The notes: a model not told the origin generated them from the letters alone. A stretch of DNA of 64,000 nucleotides from Sulfuricella sp. (GCA_018336195.1 JAGXQV010000145.1:45995-109994), one strand, 5' to 3'; shown: positions 26,205-35,969, counted from the first letter of the stretch. Program-made: numbers and translations.

Positions 26205-26915
26205 ATGCAACCCGAATTGCACACCGTCAATCAAAACGAATCGCTTTCCGGTTATCCGGTCGATTTAGCCGCCTCCACCGCCAAGGTATTACGCAATACC
26301 TACATGATGCTCAGCCTGACCATGATCCCCACGGTGATCGGCGCATTCATCGGCATGAGCATGAACTTCGCGCTCCTCGCCCAACATCCGGTACTCGGGT
26401 TTGTCGGGATGCTGGCGGTCATGTTCGGCTTGTTCTGGGGGGTTGCGGCCAATCGAAACAGCGGCATAGGCGTCGCCCTGTTGTTGGTCCTGACCTTATT
26501 CCTGGGGGTGATGCTCGGACCGATCCTGCAAGTCGCGCTGCACCTGAAAAACGGCGCGCAACTGGTGGGGTTGGCGGCGGGCGGTACCGGGGTGATCTTT
26601 TTCGGTTTGGCCGGTTTCGCGACCGTCTCCAAGAAGGATTTCAGCTTTCTCGGGAAATTCCTGTTCATCGGTCTGGCACTGCTGATTCTGGCGTCCTTCG
26701 CCAACCTGTTCTTCCAGGTTCCGGCGATGGCGTTGACCATTTCGGCCATCGCGGTGCTGATCTTCTCCGGTTACATCCTGTATGACGTCAGCCAGATCGT
26801 GCATGGTGGGGAAACCAACTACGTCATGGCAACGCTGGCCTTGTACCTCGACATCTACAACCTGTTCGTCAACCTGTTGCAACTTCTGATGGCCTTGTCG
26901 GGCGAACGCGACTGA
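26205..26915 (+). CDS. Bax inhibitor-1 / YccA-family membrane protein
   Basis: A 236-residue protein with seven hydrophobic segments between residues ~25 and 235 (for example MLSLTMIPTVIGAFIGM, FVGMLAVMFGLFWGV, AISAIAVLIFSGYILYDVSQI). A conserved C-terminal YLDIYNLFVNLLQLL is diagnostic of the BI-1/YccA/YbhL family, with the paired Asp residues of the family's pH-gated calcium leak (YDVSQI, YLDIYN). It sits in the inner membrane. YccA modulates FtsH. A strong AAGGAGG site precedes the ATG. It ends just before a bidirectional terminator shared with rlmD. Confidence 0.9.
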   Translation: MQPELHTVNQNESLSGYPVDLAASTAKVLRNTYMMLSLTMIPTVIGAFIGMSMNFALLAQHPVLGFVGMLAVMFGLFWGVAANRNSGIGVALLLVLTLFLGVMLGPILQVALHLKNGAQLVGLAAGGTGVIFFGLAGFATVSKKDFSFLGKFLFIGLALLILASFANLFFQVPAMALTISAIAVLIFSGYILYDVSQIVHGGETNYVMATLALYLDIYNLFVNLLQLLMALSGERD

Positions 26916-26933
26916 AGCACTGCTCGGCACGAG

Positions 26934-26960
26934 AAAAAGGCGGCCGAGGCCGCCTTTTTT
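26934..26960. terminator. bidirectional rho-independent terminator
   Basis: GGCGGC and GCCGCC form a stem flanked by A5 on one side and T6 on the other, so it works on both strands. It lies between the convergent BI-1-family gene and rlmD and overlaps the rlmD stop codon. Confidence 0.85.
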
Positions 26961-28254
26961 ATTTCTCGAAAAACGCGATGGATTCGACGTGCGCGGTATG
27001 GGGGAACATGTTCACCACGCCCGCCGCCTTCAACTGGTAGCCTTGGGTAAACACCAGTACCGAGGCGTCCCGCGCCAGGGTGGAGGGGTTGCATGACACG
27101 TAGACGATGCGCCGCGGGGCGTTTTCCCCCAGGGATTTCACCACTTCGATGGCGCCGTCGCGCGGCGGGTCGATCAACATCTTGTCGAAGCGCCCCAGTT
27201 CGGCCAAAGAGGCTTCGGTAGTCTCGAAAAGATTGGCAACCTGAAAACTGGCGCGGTCCGCCAAACCATTCCCTTCGGCATTGGAACGGGCGCGCCGCAC
27301 CAGCATTTCGCTGCCCTCCACCCCCAGCACCTGTGCGCCTTGACGAGCGATCGGCAGGGTAAAGTTGCCCAGCCCGCAAAATAGGTCGGCAACTCGTTCT
27401 CCGGGTTGCGGGTCGAGCAGGGCCAGCGCGCGCCTTACCAACATGCGGTTGATGGCCGGGTTGACCTGGGTGAATTCGGTGGGATGAAACGGCATGACCA
27501 CGTCGAATTCCGGGAGGGTGTAAGTCAGTTCCGGCGCATCCAGCGGGTGAAACGGATGAACGGTTTCCGGCCCCTTGGGCTGCAGGAAAAACTGGATGGC
27601 GTGGCGTTCCGCGAAGGTTTTTAGGAGCTTTTCGTCCTCCGCGGTGAGGGCGTCGAGGTTGCGGATCACCATCACGTCGACGTTCTGCCCCATGGCGATT
27701 TCGAATTGCGGCAGCCGTTCGCGGATCGACAAGGCGCCGACCAACTCACGCAACGGATCGATCAGCGCGGAGATGCGGGCCGGCAGGATTTCGCACGACG
27801 ACATGTCGACGACGAAGCTGCTGCGTTTTTCGTGAAAGCCAATCAGCACCCCGCCCTTTTTATGCACATAACGCACCGAAAGGCGCGCCCGATGCCGGTA
27901 TTCCCAGGCCTGGCCGTAGATGGCGGGAAGGATGGCCTGCGGTTTGACCTTGCCGATATGCCACAGGTTATCTTCCAGCACGCGCTGCTTGGCCGCCACT
28001 TGGGCATCGGCTTCCAGGTGCTGCATCGAACATCCGCCGCATACCCCGAAATAGCGGCATTTCGGCGAGGTGCGCAGGAAGCTCGGCTTGACGATGCGGG
28101 TCGCGTTGGCTTGGTCGTAGCTATCCTTCTTCTTAAAAATAACATACTCCACCACTTCCCCAGGCAGCGCCCCCTCGATGAACACGGCTTTGCCGTCGAC
28201 ATGCGCGACGCCGCGCCCTTCGTGATCCAATGATTCGATATTAGCGATTTTCAT
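26959..28254 (-). CDS. rlmD: 23S rRNA (uracil-1939-C5)-methyltransferase RlmD
   Basis: A 431-residue protein. An N-terminal TRAM RNA-binding domain ([20 protein letters not shown]) leads to the Cys cluster [15 protein letters not shown] that with a further Cys holds a 4Fe-4S centre. SAM-binding [16 protein letters not shown] follows, with catalytic cysteine in [14 protein letters not shown]. It methylates U1939 in 23S rRNA with S-adenosylmethionine (family knowledge). Length and order of domains fit RumA/RlmD. The exonuclease gene lies just upstream (15-bp gap), so the two are probably cotranscribed. Confidence 0.93.
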   Translation of the reverse strand: MKIANIESLDHEGRGVAHVDGKAVFIEGALPGEVVEYVIFKKKDSYDQANATRIVKPSFLRTSPKCRYFGVCGGCSMQHLEADAQVAAKQRVLEDNLWHIGKVKPQAILPAIYGQAWEYRHRARLSVRYVHKKGGVLIGFHEKRSSFVVDMSSCEILPARISALIDPLRELVGALSIRERLPQFEIAMGQNVDVMVIRNLDALTAEDEKLLKTFAERHAIQFFLQPKGPETVHPFHPLDAPELTYTLPEFDVVMPFHPTEFTQVNPAINRMLVRRALALLDPQPGERVADLFCGLGNFTLPIARQGAQVLGVEGSEMLVRRARSNAEGNGLADRASFQVANLFETTEASLAELGRFDKMLIDPPRDGAIEVVKSLGENAPRRIVYVSCNPSTLARDASVLVFTQGYQLKAAGVVNMFPHTAHVESIAFFEK

Positions 28255-28269
28255 ACAGCAACCGTTCCA

Positions 28270-29067
28270 TTACGCGGCAGGAGACGCAGGCTCCGGCCAG
28301 TTATCGAGAAATTCCCGCCAATGGGCCTCGTCGGAGGACGCCAGCGTGCGACGCACCAGATCGATTTCGGCCTGATAGGCGTCGCGGGAAAGCGCCCCGC
28401 GCATCAACTGGAAGCGCAGGAAAACCAGGTAGGTATTGGCAACGTCGGTTTCGCAGTAGTTGCGGATACCTGCAATCTCGCCGTTCTGAAATGCCTCCCA
28501 CACCTTCGAGCCGTCCATTCCCAGCTTGCCGGGAAAACCGCATAGTTGCGCCATCTGGTCGAGCGGCGCGACGGCGCGCGGCTGGTACATCGCCAGCAAA
28601 TCCATCAAATCGAGATGGCGGGTATGGTAGCGGCTGATGTAATTGTTCCACTTGAATTCCTTGTCATCCTCGCCCATGTCCCAGTAACGCGGCGCCTGGA
28701 TGCCGTGAACCATGGCGCGGTAATGCAGGACCGGCAGGTCGAAGCCCCCGCCGTTCCAGGAAACCAGTTGCGGCGTGAATTTTTCGATACCTTCGAAAAA
28801 ACGCCGGATCAACGCGCCCTCCTCGTCCTGCGGTGTTCCCAGGGTCCACACGCGGAAGCTGTCGCGATCCCGCAAGGCGCAGGAGATCGCCACCACGCGG
28901 TGCAGATGATGTTGCAGGAAATCCCCACCGGTCGCCTGACGGCGCCGTTGAAAGGCCATTTCGGCAATCTGGGCCGCGGCGATGTCGTCGCCCAGATCGT
29001 AGAGCTTGCGCAAGCCTTCGGTGTCGGGAACGGTTTCGATATCGAATACAAGTGTAGGTAGGGTCAT
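28270..29067 (-). CDS. 3'-5' exonuclease related to PolB exonuclease domain
   Basis: A 265-residue protein of the predicted PolB-like exonuclease family. The DEDD metal-site residues are visible as FDIETVPD (~9-14), SWNGGGFDLPVL (~105) and YCETDVANTYLVF (~210). It is expected to remove nucleotides from DNA or RNA 3' ends with two Mg ions; its biological substrate is not known. It stands directly upstream of rlmD on the same strand. About 270 bp of spacer separate it from the divergent histidine-kinase gene; I see nothing convincing there beyond weak promoter-like sequence. Confidence 0.85.
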   Translation of the reverse strand: MTLPTLVFDIETVPDTEGLRKLYDLGDDIAAAQIAEMAFQRRRQATGGDFLQHHLHRVVAISCALRDRDSFRVWTLGTPQDEEGALIRRFFEGIEKFTPQLVSWNGGGFDLPVLHYRAMVHGIQAPRYWDMGEDDKEFKWNNYISRYHTRHLDLMDLLAMYQPRAVAPLDQMAQLCGFPGKLGMDGSKVWEAFQNGEIAGIRNYCETDVANTYLVFLRFQLMRGALSRDAYQAEIDLVRRTLASSDEAHWREFLDNWPEPASPAA

Positions 29068-29341
29068 GTTTGCCGCGGGGGCGGTTAAGCGAAGGGGGCG
29101 ATTTTACCTGAAAACCCCTTTCCCCTGCACCGAACACCTCGGCCCGCCGCTGGCCGTTAACGTTAGCCTTGGCAGGAAAGCGCGGGTGGGCCGGTAAAAG
29201 CACACCTTACCCTGCCGTCCAGGGGGCATTCAGCTTTTTCAGTCCTCCGGCGACAAGACATTCTCTGCGCTTCCTTTTCCATACGATGGACAGGCAACGC
29301 TATTTGGTCTTAAATTGAAAGCGGGAGATAGGGAAAACGAT

Positions 29342-30838
29342 ATGAACGATCCGCAAAACAAAGAGATTCAGCCGTCAGCCCCGATACTGTTTCGACGCAC
29401 GCCCAAAATCGACCAGATGCGGGATCCCTTGTTTGCCGACTGGAATCGTTCCCTCATCAAAAATCTTTCCGCCCATGAGCTGGCCGAGTTGATCGATTTC
29501 AGCCAGATGACCACGGTTTTCGAAAACTTTCTCGAAGTGGTCGGGCTTCCCGTCGCCATCATCGATTTCGACGGCAGGGTGCTAGCCTCCTCCAATTGGC
29601 AGCGCTTGTGCATGGAATTCCATCGCATCAACAAGAATACCCTGGTTCGCTGCCTGGAAAGCGATACCCGCTTGTCGCGCGAGATGCTGGAAGGCAAGCC
29701 CTACGCCATCTATCGCTGCCTCAACGGCCTTACCGATTGTGCCTCGCCGATCATCATCGAAGGCAAACACATCGCCAACCTGTTTATCGGCCAATTCTTT
29801 CTGCAGCCGCCGGACATGGACTATTTCCGGCGGCAGCAAGAAGAATTTAGCTTCGACAAGGACGCTTATTTCAAGGCACTCGCTGAGGTTCCCATCGTGG
29901 CGGAAGAAAAACTTCCCGCCATCCTCAATCTGCTGACCGGGTTGGCGCACCAAATTGCCCAACAGAGCCTGGCCGAAAAAAGAGCGCTAGCGGCTTACGA
30001 CTCCGTCGAGCAACAAGTGGTCGAGCGCACCCAGGAGCTGAGTGTCAGCCACGAACAGCTGAAAAAAGCCTCTGCGCAGTTGCAGGAACTCAACGCCACG
30101 CTGGACCATCGAGTGCAAGAGGAGGTCGGCAAAAATCTGGAGCAGGAACGCCTGCTGATCCAGCAATCGCGCTTGGCCGCCATGGGCGAAATGATCGGCA
30201 ACATCGCCCACCAGTGGCGCCAACCGCTGAACACCCTGGGGCTGCTGCTGGCCAACATCAGAGATGCCTACGAATTCAACGAACTGAATCAGGAGTTTCT
30301 CAATAAAGCGGTGGACGACGGGCTGCGGACGCTGGAGAAAATGTCCACCACCATCGATGATTTCCGCAACTTCTTCAAGCCGAACAAGGCGAAGGAGAAT
30401 TTCGGCTTGGGAAAAGCCGTGGAAAGCACCCTGAGTTTGATTACTTCCAGCCTGCACAATCACGGCATCGCCGTCAGCGTGGAAAAAGACCAGGGCATTC
30501 AGGCACAAGGCTTCCCCAACGAGTTTTCCCAGGTATTGCTCAACATCCTTAACAACGCCAAGGACGCTATTTTGGAAAGAAAGATCGGCGGCGGGGAAAT
30601 CCAGGTTTTGACCGGCAGTGACCAAGGAAAGGCATGGGTCCTCATCAAGGACAACGCGGGAGGAATTCCCGACGACATCCTGCCGATGATCTTCGAACCC
30701 TATTTCACCACCAAGGAAAAAGGCACGGGAATTGGCCTGTACATGTCGAAGATGATCATGGATCACATGGGCGGAACCATAGTGGCGGGCAATGTTGGAG
30801 AAGGAGCCGAGTTCAGGCTGACCTTGCCCAGCACGTAG
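29342..30838 (+). CDS. PocR-domain sensor histidine kinase
   Basis: A 498-residue protein; ATG 29342 is preferred over 29315. Residues ~45-215 form a PocR sensor domain (FSQMTTVFENFLEVVGLPV, IIDFDGRVLASSNW, CLESD, YRCLNGLTDCASPIII, with cysteines that may hold a ligand or metal). A coiled coil (~225-275) leads to the kinase core: H box IGNIAHQWRQPLNTLG (His ~290), N box LLNILNNAKDAI, G boxes DNAGGIPDDI and KEKGTGIGLYMSKMI. There is no transmembrane segment, so it is a cytosolic sensor. No response regulator is adjacent, so it is an orphan kinase. Confidence 0.88.
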   Translation: MNDPQNKEIQPSAPILFRRTPKIDQMRDPLFADWNRSLIKNLSAHELAELIDFSQMTTVFENFLEVVGLPVAIIDFDGRVLASSNWQRLCMEFHRINKNTLVRCLESDTRLSREMLEGKPYAIYRCLNGLTDCASPIIIEGKHIANLFIGQFFLQPPDMDYFRRQQEEFSFDKDAYFKALAEVPIVAEEKLPAILNLLTGLAHQIAQQSLAEKRALAAYDSVEQQVVERTQELSVSHEQLKKASAQLQELNATLDHRVQEEVGKNLEQERLLIQQSRLAAMGEMIGNIAHQWRQPLNTLGLLLANIRDAYEFNELNQEFLNKAVDDGLRTLEKMSTTIDDFRNFFKPNKAKENFGLGKAVESTLSLITSSLHNHGIAVSVEKDQGIQAQGFPNEFSQVLLNILNNAKDAILERKIGGGEIQVLTGSDQGKAWVLIKDNAGGIPDDILPMIFEPYFTTKEKGTGIGLYMSKMIMDHMGGTIVAGNVGEGAEFRLTLPST

Positions 30839-30849
30839 ATTGAAGCAGC

Positions 30850-31458
30850 TTAAAGCCGGCCCATCGACCGGTCATGCCAGCGCACCAGGCACAGCAAAGA
30901 AAACAGCGCGCCGCACAGTGCCAGGAACATGTCCCACTGGGTATCCCAGACGTCGCCCTGGGTGGCGAGAAAAGCCACCGCACCACTATCGGAAGCGACG
31001 GCCACCCACCACTCGATCAGTTCATAGAAGGCGCTGATCGCCAGACATACGCACAGCACCAGAAAAAACAACCATCCTCCGCGTCGCAACGGCGAGCGGC
31101 GCAGCAGAATTTCGCGCGCCACGATGGCCGGCACCGCGCCTTGAGCGAAGTGCCCAAGCCGGTCGTAGTGGTTGCGGGAAAGGTCGAACACATCGCGCAG
31201 CCAGTCGAACAGCGGCATTTCCGCGTAGGTGTAGTGCGCCCCAATGAGCAGAATCGCGGCGTGCAGCCACATCATCGCGTAAGCGAAACGGGAAAAGGGA
31301 AAGCGCCGGTACGTCAGTGCCAGCAGCGGCAAGGCGATCAGCACCGGCACCGCTTCCAGGAACCAGGTGAAACCGTCTTTCGGCTGATGCGCCGACCAGC
31401 CCAGCAGCGCAGCCAGGCCGGCCAGCAAACCCCACAGGAATTTGGCGTCGTCCTTCAT
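30850..31458 (-). CDS. DUF2238/YjdF-like integral membrane protein
   Basis: A 202-residue protein starting at ATG 31458; the longer frame to 31659 overlaps the divergent gene and is rejected. About six hydrophobic segments are seen (FLWGLLAGLAALLGW; FLEAVPVLIALPLLAL; WLHAAILLIGAHYTY; LFFLVLCVCLAISAFYEL; FLALCGALFSLLCLV). The family-like motif RNHYDRLGHFAQGAVPA and the FYELIEWW and DVWDTQWDM segments carry conserved acidic and His residues. Function unknown. It converges with the PocR kinase (11-bp gap) and diverges from the AF1514-like gene. Confidence 0.8.
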   Translation of the reverse strand: MKDDAKFLWGLLAGLAALLGWSAHQPKDGFTWFLEAVPVLIALPLLALTYRRFPFSRFAYAMMWLHAAILLIGAHYTYAEMPLFDWLRDVFDLSRNHYDRLGHFAQGAVPAIVAREILLRRSPLRRGGWLFFLVLCVCLAISAFYELIEWWVAVASDSGAVAFLATQGDVWDTQWDMFLALCGALFSLLCLVRWHDRSMGRL

Positions 31459-31500
31459 GGAAGGTAGTATAGCCGCCTCACGATCAACCGGAAAACCGCC

Positions 31501-31779
31501 ATGAAGACCTTGCCCCTCGCAGCCGCCGACCTCGACTTCAACGCCGCCCTGAAACTCGCCCAGGCCAGCGCCGACCAGGAACTGGGCGACAACATGCTGC
31601 TCTCCTGGTACGACCGCGAACGCGACCTGGAATCGCCGCGCGGTGCCAGCGAATGCCACGAAGGCTGCCCGACCAAGGGCTACTGGGATTACGCTTTGAA
31701 TCGCGGCGGCAAGCTGGCGGTGAATTTCGACCAGGGGCGCTTCGTATTCTGCTTTCAGCCGCTCGACGAGTTTATCTAG
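31501..31779 (+). CDS. small AF1514-like conserved protein
   Basis: A 92-residue soluble protein with the block LSWYDRERDLESP followed by SECHEGCPTKGYWDYALNRGG and a VNFDQGRFVFCF strand, as I recall for the AF1514/DUF5619 family found in archaea and proteobacteria. Function unknown; two cysteines in ECHEGC could bind metal. The start lies 42 bp from the divergent membrane-protein gene, so both promoters must be very compact. It converges with the alcohol dehydrogenase (9 bp between stops). Confidence 0.65.
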   Translation: MKTLPLAAADLDFNAALKLAQASADQELGDNMLLSWYDRERDLESPRGASECHEGCPTKGYWDYALNRGGKLAVNFDQGRFVFCFQPLDEFI

Positions 31780-31788
31780 CCTGCCGCA

Positions 31789-32976
31789 TTACAAACAGCG
31801 CGCCAACATTTCCCCCACTTCCTCGTCATTCAATATCAGCGGGTTGGTTTTCATGCTGTTGCCCCGGCAGCGGGCGATCAGGTCGGGGAAGTCGCGCTCC
31901 TGCACGCCGTAGGCGGCAAGGCGGGGAATGGCGAGGCGCTTGGTCCATTCTTCCAGCACCATCACCAGGAAGCGCCGCGATTCGCCGTTGTCCATGCGCC
32001 CCGAGCCGCGCATCAGGCGGCCGACTTCGGCGTATTTCAAGAGGGCCGGACTGTCCGGCTGGCGCTGTTCCAGGGCACGGATGTTGATGTCGGTGGCGAC
32101 CGCCACGGTGGCGCCGCAGGCGACGCCATGGGGAATCGGAAAAAAGGCGCCGAGCGGCGCGGCCAAGCCATGCACCACGCCCAGGCCAACTTGCGCGAGG
32201 GTGATGCCGGACAGCAAGGCGGCATAGGCCATAGCGGCGCGACCTTCGGCGGCCTTGGCGGTGGCACCGTGCCAATCGAGCAGTCCGTCGCGCACGTAGT
32301 TCAGGCCGCTCAGGGCAAGTGCATCGGTAAACGGATTGGCGCGGCTGGAAACGTAGGATTCGAGCAACTGGGTGAGCGCGTCCATGCCGTTGGCGGCGAT
32401 CAGGTCGGGCGGGCAAGCGGCAAGCAGGTCGGGATCGATCAGCGCGTATTTCGCCACCAGCAGGTCGTGGCGAAAGGATTTCTTGAAGCCGTCCGGTCCG
32501 TGGATACTGAGGACCGCGTTCTTGGTGGCTTCCGAGCCGGTTCCGGCGGTGGTCGGCACCGCGATGAAGGGCAGCGAAGGGCCATGGTAAGGCTTTTCCG
32601 GGCCGACGCCTTCGAGGTGTTCCATCACCGAATTGCCGTGGGGAAGCAGCCCGGCAATGGCCTTGGCGGCATCCAGCGCGCTGCCGCCGCCGATCCCCAC
32701 CACCATCTCGATGCCGGCATGACGGTACATGCGCACCGCTTGATCGACCATCTGCGGCGAGGGTTCGCCCTGCACCACCATGTCTTCCCAAGTGATTCCC
32801 CGCCCTTTCATGGCGTCGAGCAGCCCTTGCCAATGTAGCGAGGCGCGGAAGGAGCGGGCACCGGTGACGATCAACACGCGCTTGCCGAAAGACTGCATCA
32901 ATTCGGGAAGTTGCCTGAAGCACCCCGCGCCGAACAGAATACGCGGCAGGGCGGAAATGGCGAAGGGGGCGATCAT
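31789..32976 (-). CDS. iron-containing alcohol dehydrogenase
   Basis: A 395-residue type III ADH. ATG 32976 is chosen (TTG 32991 upstream is possible). N-terminal Rossmann-like GKRVLIVTGARS; NAD-contacting GIGGGSALDAAKAIA; metal-ligand residues in ANGMDALTQLLESYVS, with His residues in VVHGLAAPLGAFFPIPHG. It interconverts an alcohol and aldehyde with NAD(H) using Fe2+ or Zn2+. The start lies 4 bp before the end of yjbQ, so the two form an operon. Substrate unknown. Confidence 0.9.
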   Translation of the reverse strand: MIAPFAISALPRILFGAGCFRQLPELMQSFGKRVLIVTGARSFRASLHWQGLLDAMKGRGITWEDMVVQGEPSPQMVDQAVRMYRHAGIEMVVGIGGGSALDAAKAIAGLLPHGNSVMEHLEGVGPEKPYHGPSLPFIAVPTTAGTGSEATKNAVLSIHGPDGFKKSFRHDLLVAKYALIDPDLLAACPPDLIAANGMDALTQLLESYVSSRANPFTDALALSGLNYVRDGLLDWHGATAKAAEGRAAMAYAALLSGITLAQVGLGVVHGLAAPLGAFFPIPHGVACGATVAVATDINIRALEQRQPDSPALLKYAEVGRLMRGSGRMDNGESRRFLVMVLEEWTKRLAIPRLAAYGVQERDFPDLIARCRGNSMKTNPLILNDEEVGEMLARCL

Positions 32977-32980
32977 CGGG

Positions 32981-33400
32981 TCATTCTCCAATCAGGTGCA
33001 GCAGGACGGTGCGGTGTCCGGGACGCTGCTTGTATTCGTAAAGGTAGATGCCTTGCCAGTGGCCGAGGGCCGGCACCCCGTTGCGCACCGGGATGCCCAG
33101 CGAGGTAGGGGTCAGCGCGGCGCGGACATGGGCAGGCATGTCGTCGGCGCCTTCCTGGTCATGCTGGAACAGCGGCGAACCGTCCGGCACCAGCCGGGAA
33201 AAAAAGCGCTCCAAGTCGTGCTGCACGGTGGGGTCGGCATTTTCCTGGATGAGCAACCCCGCCGAAGTATGCTGGATGAAGAGGGTCAGCAATCCGTCCT
33301 GGATGCCGCTCTTGCCCACCCACAGTCGCACCTGGTCGGTGATGTCGTGCATCCCCCGCCCGTGGGTGGCGATATGCAGGGAGTGGTGGTATTGGCGCAT
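32981..33400 (-). CDS. yjbQ: YjbQ/UPF0047 family protein
   Basis: A 139-residue protein that is nearly all one domain: GRGMHDITDQVRLWV, GLLTLFIQHTSAGLLIQENADP (the family signature), the HxxEGADDMPAH-like DQEGADDMPAHVRAAL, and GTWQGIYLYE-like HWQGIYLYEYKQRPG near the end. The family is annotated as secondary thiamine-phosphate synthase from complementation tests. The physiological role is unclear. First gene of a pair with the Fe-ADH. Confidence 0.9.
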   Translation of the reverse strand: MRQYHHSLHIATHGRGMHDITDQVRLWVGKSGIQDGLLTLFIQHTSAGLLIQENADPTVQHDLERFFSRLVPDGSPLFQHDQEGADDMPAHVRAALTPTSLGIPVRNGVPALGHWQGIYLYEYKQRPGHRTVLLHLIGE

Positions 33401-33471
33401 GGCATGTCCTCACCGGGTTTTACGACGTTGCGATTTCCTCGCCGGCATAACCTGATTGCAAATGCGGCGAC

Positions 33472-35112
33472 TCAAAACTCGGCGTTCTTGTTGAAGAAAT
33501 CAAAACAGGTTTTCAGGTAACGACGTTGAGTCTCGTCGAGACCGACGAACTCCACGCCGCACAGGGTCGTGCCGTCTTCGTTGCGCTGCCAGGCCACTTT
33601 GCCGGACAGATTGACCGGGCTTTGATTGCGGTATTGTTCGACGTCCTCCTGGGGCAGGAAAATCCCTAGATTGAGGCTCTGCCCCGCCGCCAGCGGCGTG
33701 CTGACCGTCACCCGCATGCCGGTCATGCTGAAATCCTTGGTCACCCCTTCCATCTGGCGCTCGCCCTGCCCGATCTTGACCAGCAGGTTGCTCTGGGCGC
33801 GCGGATAGCGGCGCTTCTCGTGCTGGGCCGGCTCGATGGTCATGGCGTTGTCAAAGGAGAAGCCGGCCATCAACTCAGTCATCTTGCGCGTCACGTAATA
33901 CAGGCTATCGCCAATGGCGGCAGTGGTTTCGACCTTGGCGGAGCTTTCGTTGAGCGTGGCGAAGAGCTTTTCCAGGGTATCGCCAAGCATTTCCAGGTTG
34001 TCCAGTTGCAGCTTGCTGGCCTGGGAAATTTCCCGGCTGGCTTCGGCGGTTTCAGCGACTTGCGACACCATGGACTGGATGACCTTGGCGGTTTCTCCCG
34101 CCACTTCCTGGTTGGCATGCACTTTTTCCACCACAACGTTCATGGCGTCCGTCACCTGGGTCACCTTGCCGGTGAGTTGCTCGATAATCGCCGAGACTTC
34201 CGTGGCCGAACTATTGGTTTTTTCCGCCAGTTTGCGGACTTCGTCCGCCACCACCGCGAAACCGCGCCCCGCCTCGCCGGCGCGCGCCGCTTCGATGGCC
34301 GCGTTGAGGGCAAGCAGGTTGGTCTGCCCGGCAATGGTCTTGATGGTATCGATGATGTTGTGGATCTGGTCGGCAGCCTGCGCCAACTCGGAGATTTCCT
34401 CGGCAGCGCGATTCACTTCATGCGCGGTCTGCTCCATCTCGTCAATGTTGCGGTTCACCGTCTTGATGCCTTCGCCCGCGTGTTCCTCGGTCTGGCGGGC
34501 GCGCTCGGTGGCGGCCAGCGCCGACTCCTGCACCGTGCTGGAAATCTTGTGCAGTTCCAGGGTGGCTTGGTTCACCGCTTCGGAGCGGCTTTCCTCCTTC
34601 TTGCTCACCTCGGCGATTTCGTGGGAAATTTTGGAAATCTGGTAGGCAGATTGGCCCATGTGCTTTCCGCTTTCATCGATCTCTCGCATGATCTGGTTGA
34701 GCTTGGCCAGCACGTCGTTGAAGCTTTTCTCAAGGATGCCGATTTCATCGCGCGACTTGTTTTCCACGCCCTTGGTCAAATCGCCGGCCTCGACCGCCTT
34801 CAACGATTGGCACAACGACTGGATGGGCCTGACGAAGGTGTTCGCCAGCACCCCGATAATCATGAACTGGACGACGAATTCGATACCGGATTCCCAGAAT
34901 GAATTGAAGATATAGGCCGAATGGTTGGCGGCAAGCTGATCGACCACCTGTTTCGCCACCCCGTTGGCGCGGCTGATTTCGACCATCTGGTTGAGTTCAT
35001 GGGAGGCCAGCATCCGGTTGTAGATGGTGGTAATCATGGTGACCATGAAGAAGCCCAATTGCAGCTTCCAGCGGATGCTCAGCGATGACAATTTTTCAGA
35101 GAAAGAGGACAT
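33472..35112 (-). CDS. methyl-accepting chemotaxis protein with C-terminal PilZ domain
   Basis: A 546-residue protein (ATG 35112). An N-terminal hydrophobic segment ([19 protein letters not shown]), a short ~45-residue periplasmic loop, a second segment ([15 protein letters not shown]) and a HAMP domain are followed by a coiled-coil signalling domain with the hairpin tip [20 protein letters not shown]-type sequence (ending [16 protein letters not shown]). After ~residue 430 comes a PilZ domain: EKRRYPRAQ (RxxxR) and [10 protein letters not shown] (D/NxSxxG), which bind cyclic-di-GMP. So chemotaxis signalling here probably also reads c-di-GMP. It stands alone, far from the fli genes, without che genes in the window. 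Confidence 0.92.
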   Translation of the reverse strand: MSSFSEKLSSLSIRWKLQLGFFMVTMITTIYNRMLASHELNQMVEISRANGVAKQVVDQLAANHSAYIFNSFWESGIEFVVQFMIIGVLANTFVRPIQSLCQSLKAVEAGDLTKGVENKSRDEIGILEKSFNDVLAKLNQIMREIDESGKHMGQSAYQISKISHEIAEVSKKEESRSEAVNQATLELHKISSTVQESALAATERARQTEEHAGEGIKTVNRNIDEMEQTAHEVNRAAEEISELAQAADQIHNIIDTIKTIAGQTNLLALNAAIEAARAGEAGRGFAVVADEVRKLAEKTNSSATEVSAIIEQLTGKVTQVTDAMNVVVEKVHANQEVAGETAKVIQSMVSQVAETAEASREISQASKLQLDNLEMLGDTLEKLFATLNESSAKVETTAAIGDSLYYVTRKMTELMAGFSFDNAMTIEPAQHEKRRYPRAQSNLLVKIGQGERQMEGVTKDFSMTGMRVTVSTPLAAGQSLNLGIFLPQEDVEQYRNQSPVNLSGKVAWQRNEDGTTLCGVEFVGLDETQRRYLKTCFDFFNKNAEF

Positions 35113-35269
35113 GGTAGTTCCCGGTTCGAGAAGCGGACTTGCCGATTCAGCAAGAAATTTGAGAGGCGCCAAGACGCGCCCGCCAAGGATTTTACCTTAT
35201 CCAGGCAAAAGATTGTCCGCTCGACATGAATGCGATATCTTGGCATTGCGGCATACAAAAAAATCGTCG

Positions 35270-35297
35270 TTGACTAATTAGGATATTAGGATATATT
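35270..35297 (+). promoter_or_regulatory. sigma-70-type promoter of the DUF302/octaheme operon
   Basis: TTGACT (35270-35275), a 16-bp spacer and TATATT (35292-35297) lie in an AT-rich patch. They leave a ~120-bp leader before the DUF302 gene at 35424. TTAGGATA occurs twice in tandem in the spacer. The rest of the 310-bp intergenic stretch holds no gene. Confidence 0.55.
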
Positions 35298-35423
35298 AAT
35301 ATTATAAAAGTCATGATTCATTCGCCGGTGACAAGGTCAACCTTTAAATCCGGATTTGCGGTTGCGACACTTTCACGCTCCAACCAACTTCCAAAGATCC
35401 AACCAAACATGCGGAGGTAAAAA

Positions 35424-35969
35424 ATGTTAAAGCTCGTAGGCGGTTTCGTAGGCGGAATGGTCTTTGTCGGCATTCTGGCGTACAACATGATGAGCGGTCT
35501 GATGTTCCGGGAAATCCCCAGCCCCTTCGGCGTCGAGGAAACCGTGGCCCGCATCCAGCAAAACATTCAAAACGTCGGCAACGGCTGGAGCTTGTCCGGC
35601 CTGCGCAATCCGGCCAAAGCGGTCGAGGCCGACGGCGGCAACGTACTGCCGGTGATGATGGTCGAGGCGTGCAGCACCAAGTATTCCGGCCCGATCCTCA
35701 AGGACGACACGGTACGTTTCCTCTCCATCCTGATGCCCTGCAAGGTGACCGTGTACAAGAAGAACGACGGCAAAACCTACATCGGCATGATGAACGCCGG
35801 CCTGATGGGCAAGATGTTCGGCCCGCTGGTCGGTGAAATCATGGGGCACGTCGCCGAGGATCAAGCCAAATTCGTGATCTTCGACCCAACCAAACCGGCA
35901 CCTCCGCTAATCAAACCGGCACCTCCGGGCGCCGGCGGGGCCGGCGGTGCGGCAGCAGGTGGTTGCTAG
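35424..35969 (+). CDS. DUF302 domain protein, membrane anchored
   Basis: A 181-residue protein. Residues 1-25 (VGGFVGGMVFVGILAYNMM) form an uncleaved membrane anchor or signal. Residues ~30-155 form a DUF302-type domain (PFGVEETVARIQQNI, MVEACSTKYSGPIL, FLSILMPCKVTVYKKNDGKTYIGMM). The tail is a Pro/Ala/Gly repeat (KPAPPLIKPAPPG) that ends in a terminal Cys. An AGGAGG-type site (GCGGAGGT) precedes the ATG. It leads directly to the octaheme cytochrome gene (91-bp gap), and DUF302 proteins often sit beside sulfur or electron-transfer genes. The function itself is unknown. Confidence 0.8.
   Translation: MLKLVGGFVGGMVFVGILAYNMMSGLMFREIPSPFGVEETVARIQQNIQNVGNGWSLSGLRNPAKAVEADGGNVLPVMMVEACSTKYSGPILKDDTVRFLSILMPCKVTVYKKNDGKTYIGMMNAGLMGKMFGPLVGEIMGHVAEDQAKFVIFDPTKPAPPLIKPAPPGAGGAGGAAAGGC

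Noticed and set aside
30850-31659. The longer reading frame of the DUF2238 protein (start 31659)
   Set aside because: Its first 67 codons overlap the divergent AF1514-like gene and have no membrane features; the start at 31458 gives the natural N-terminus.
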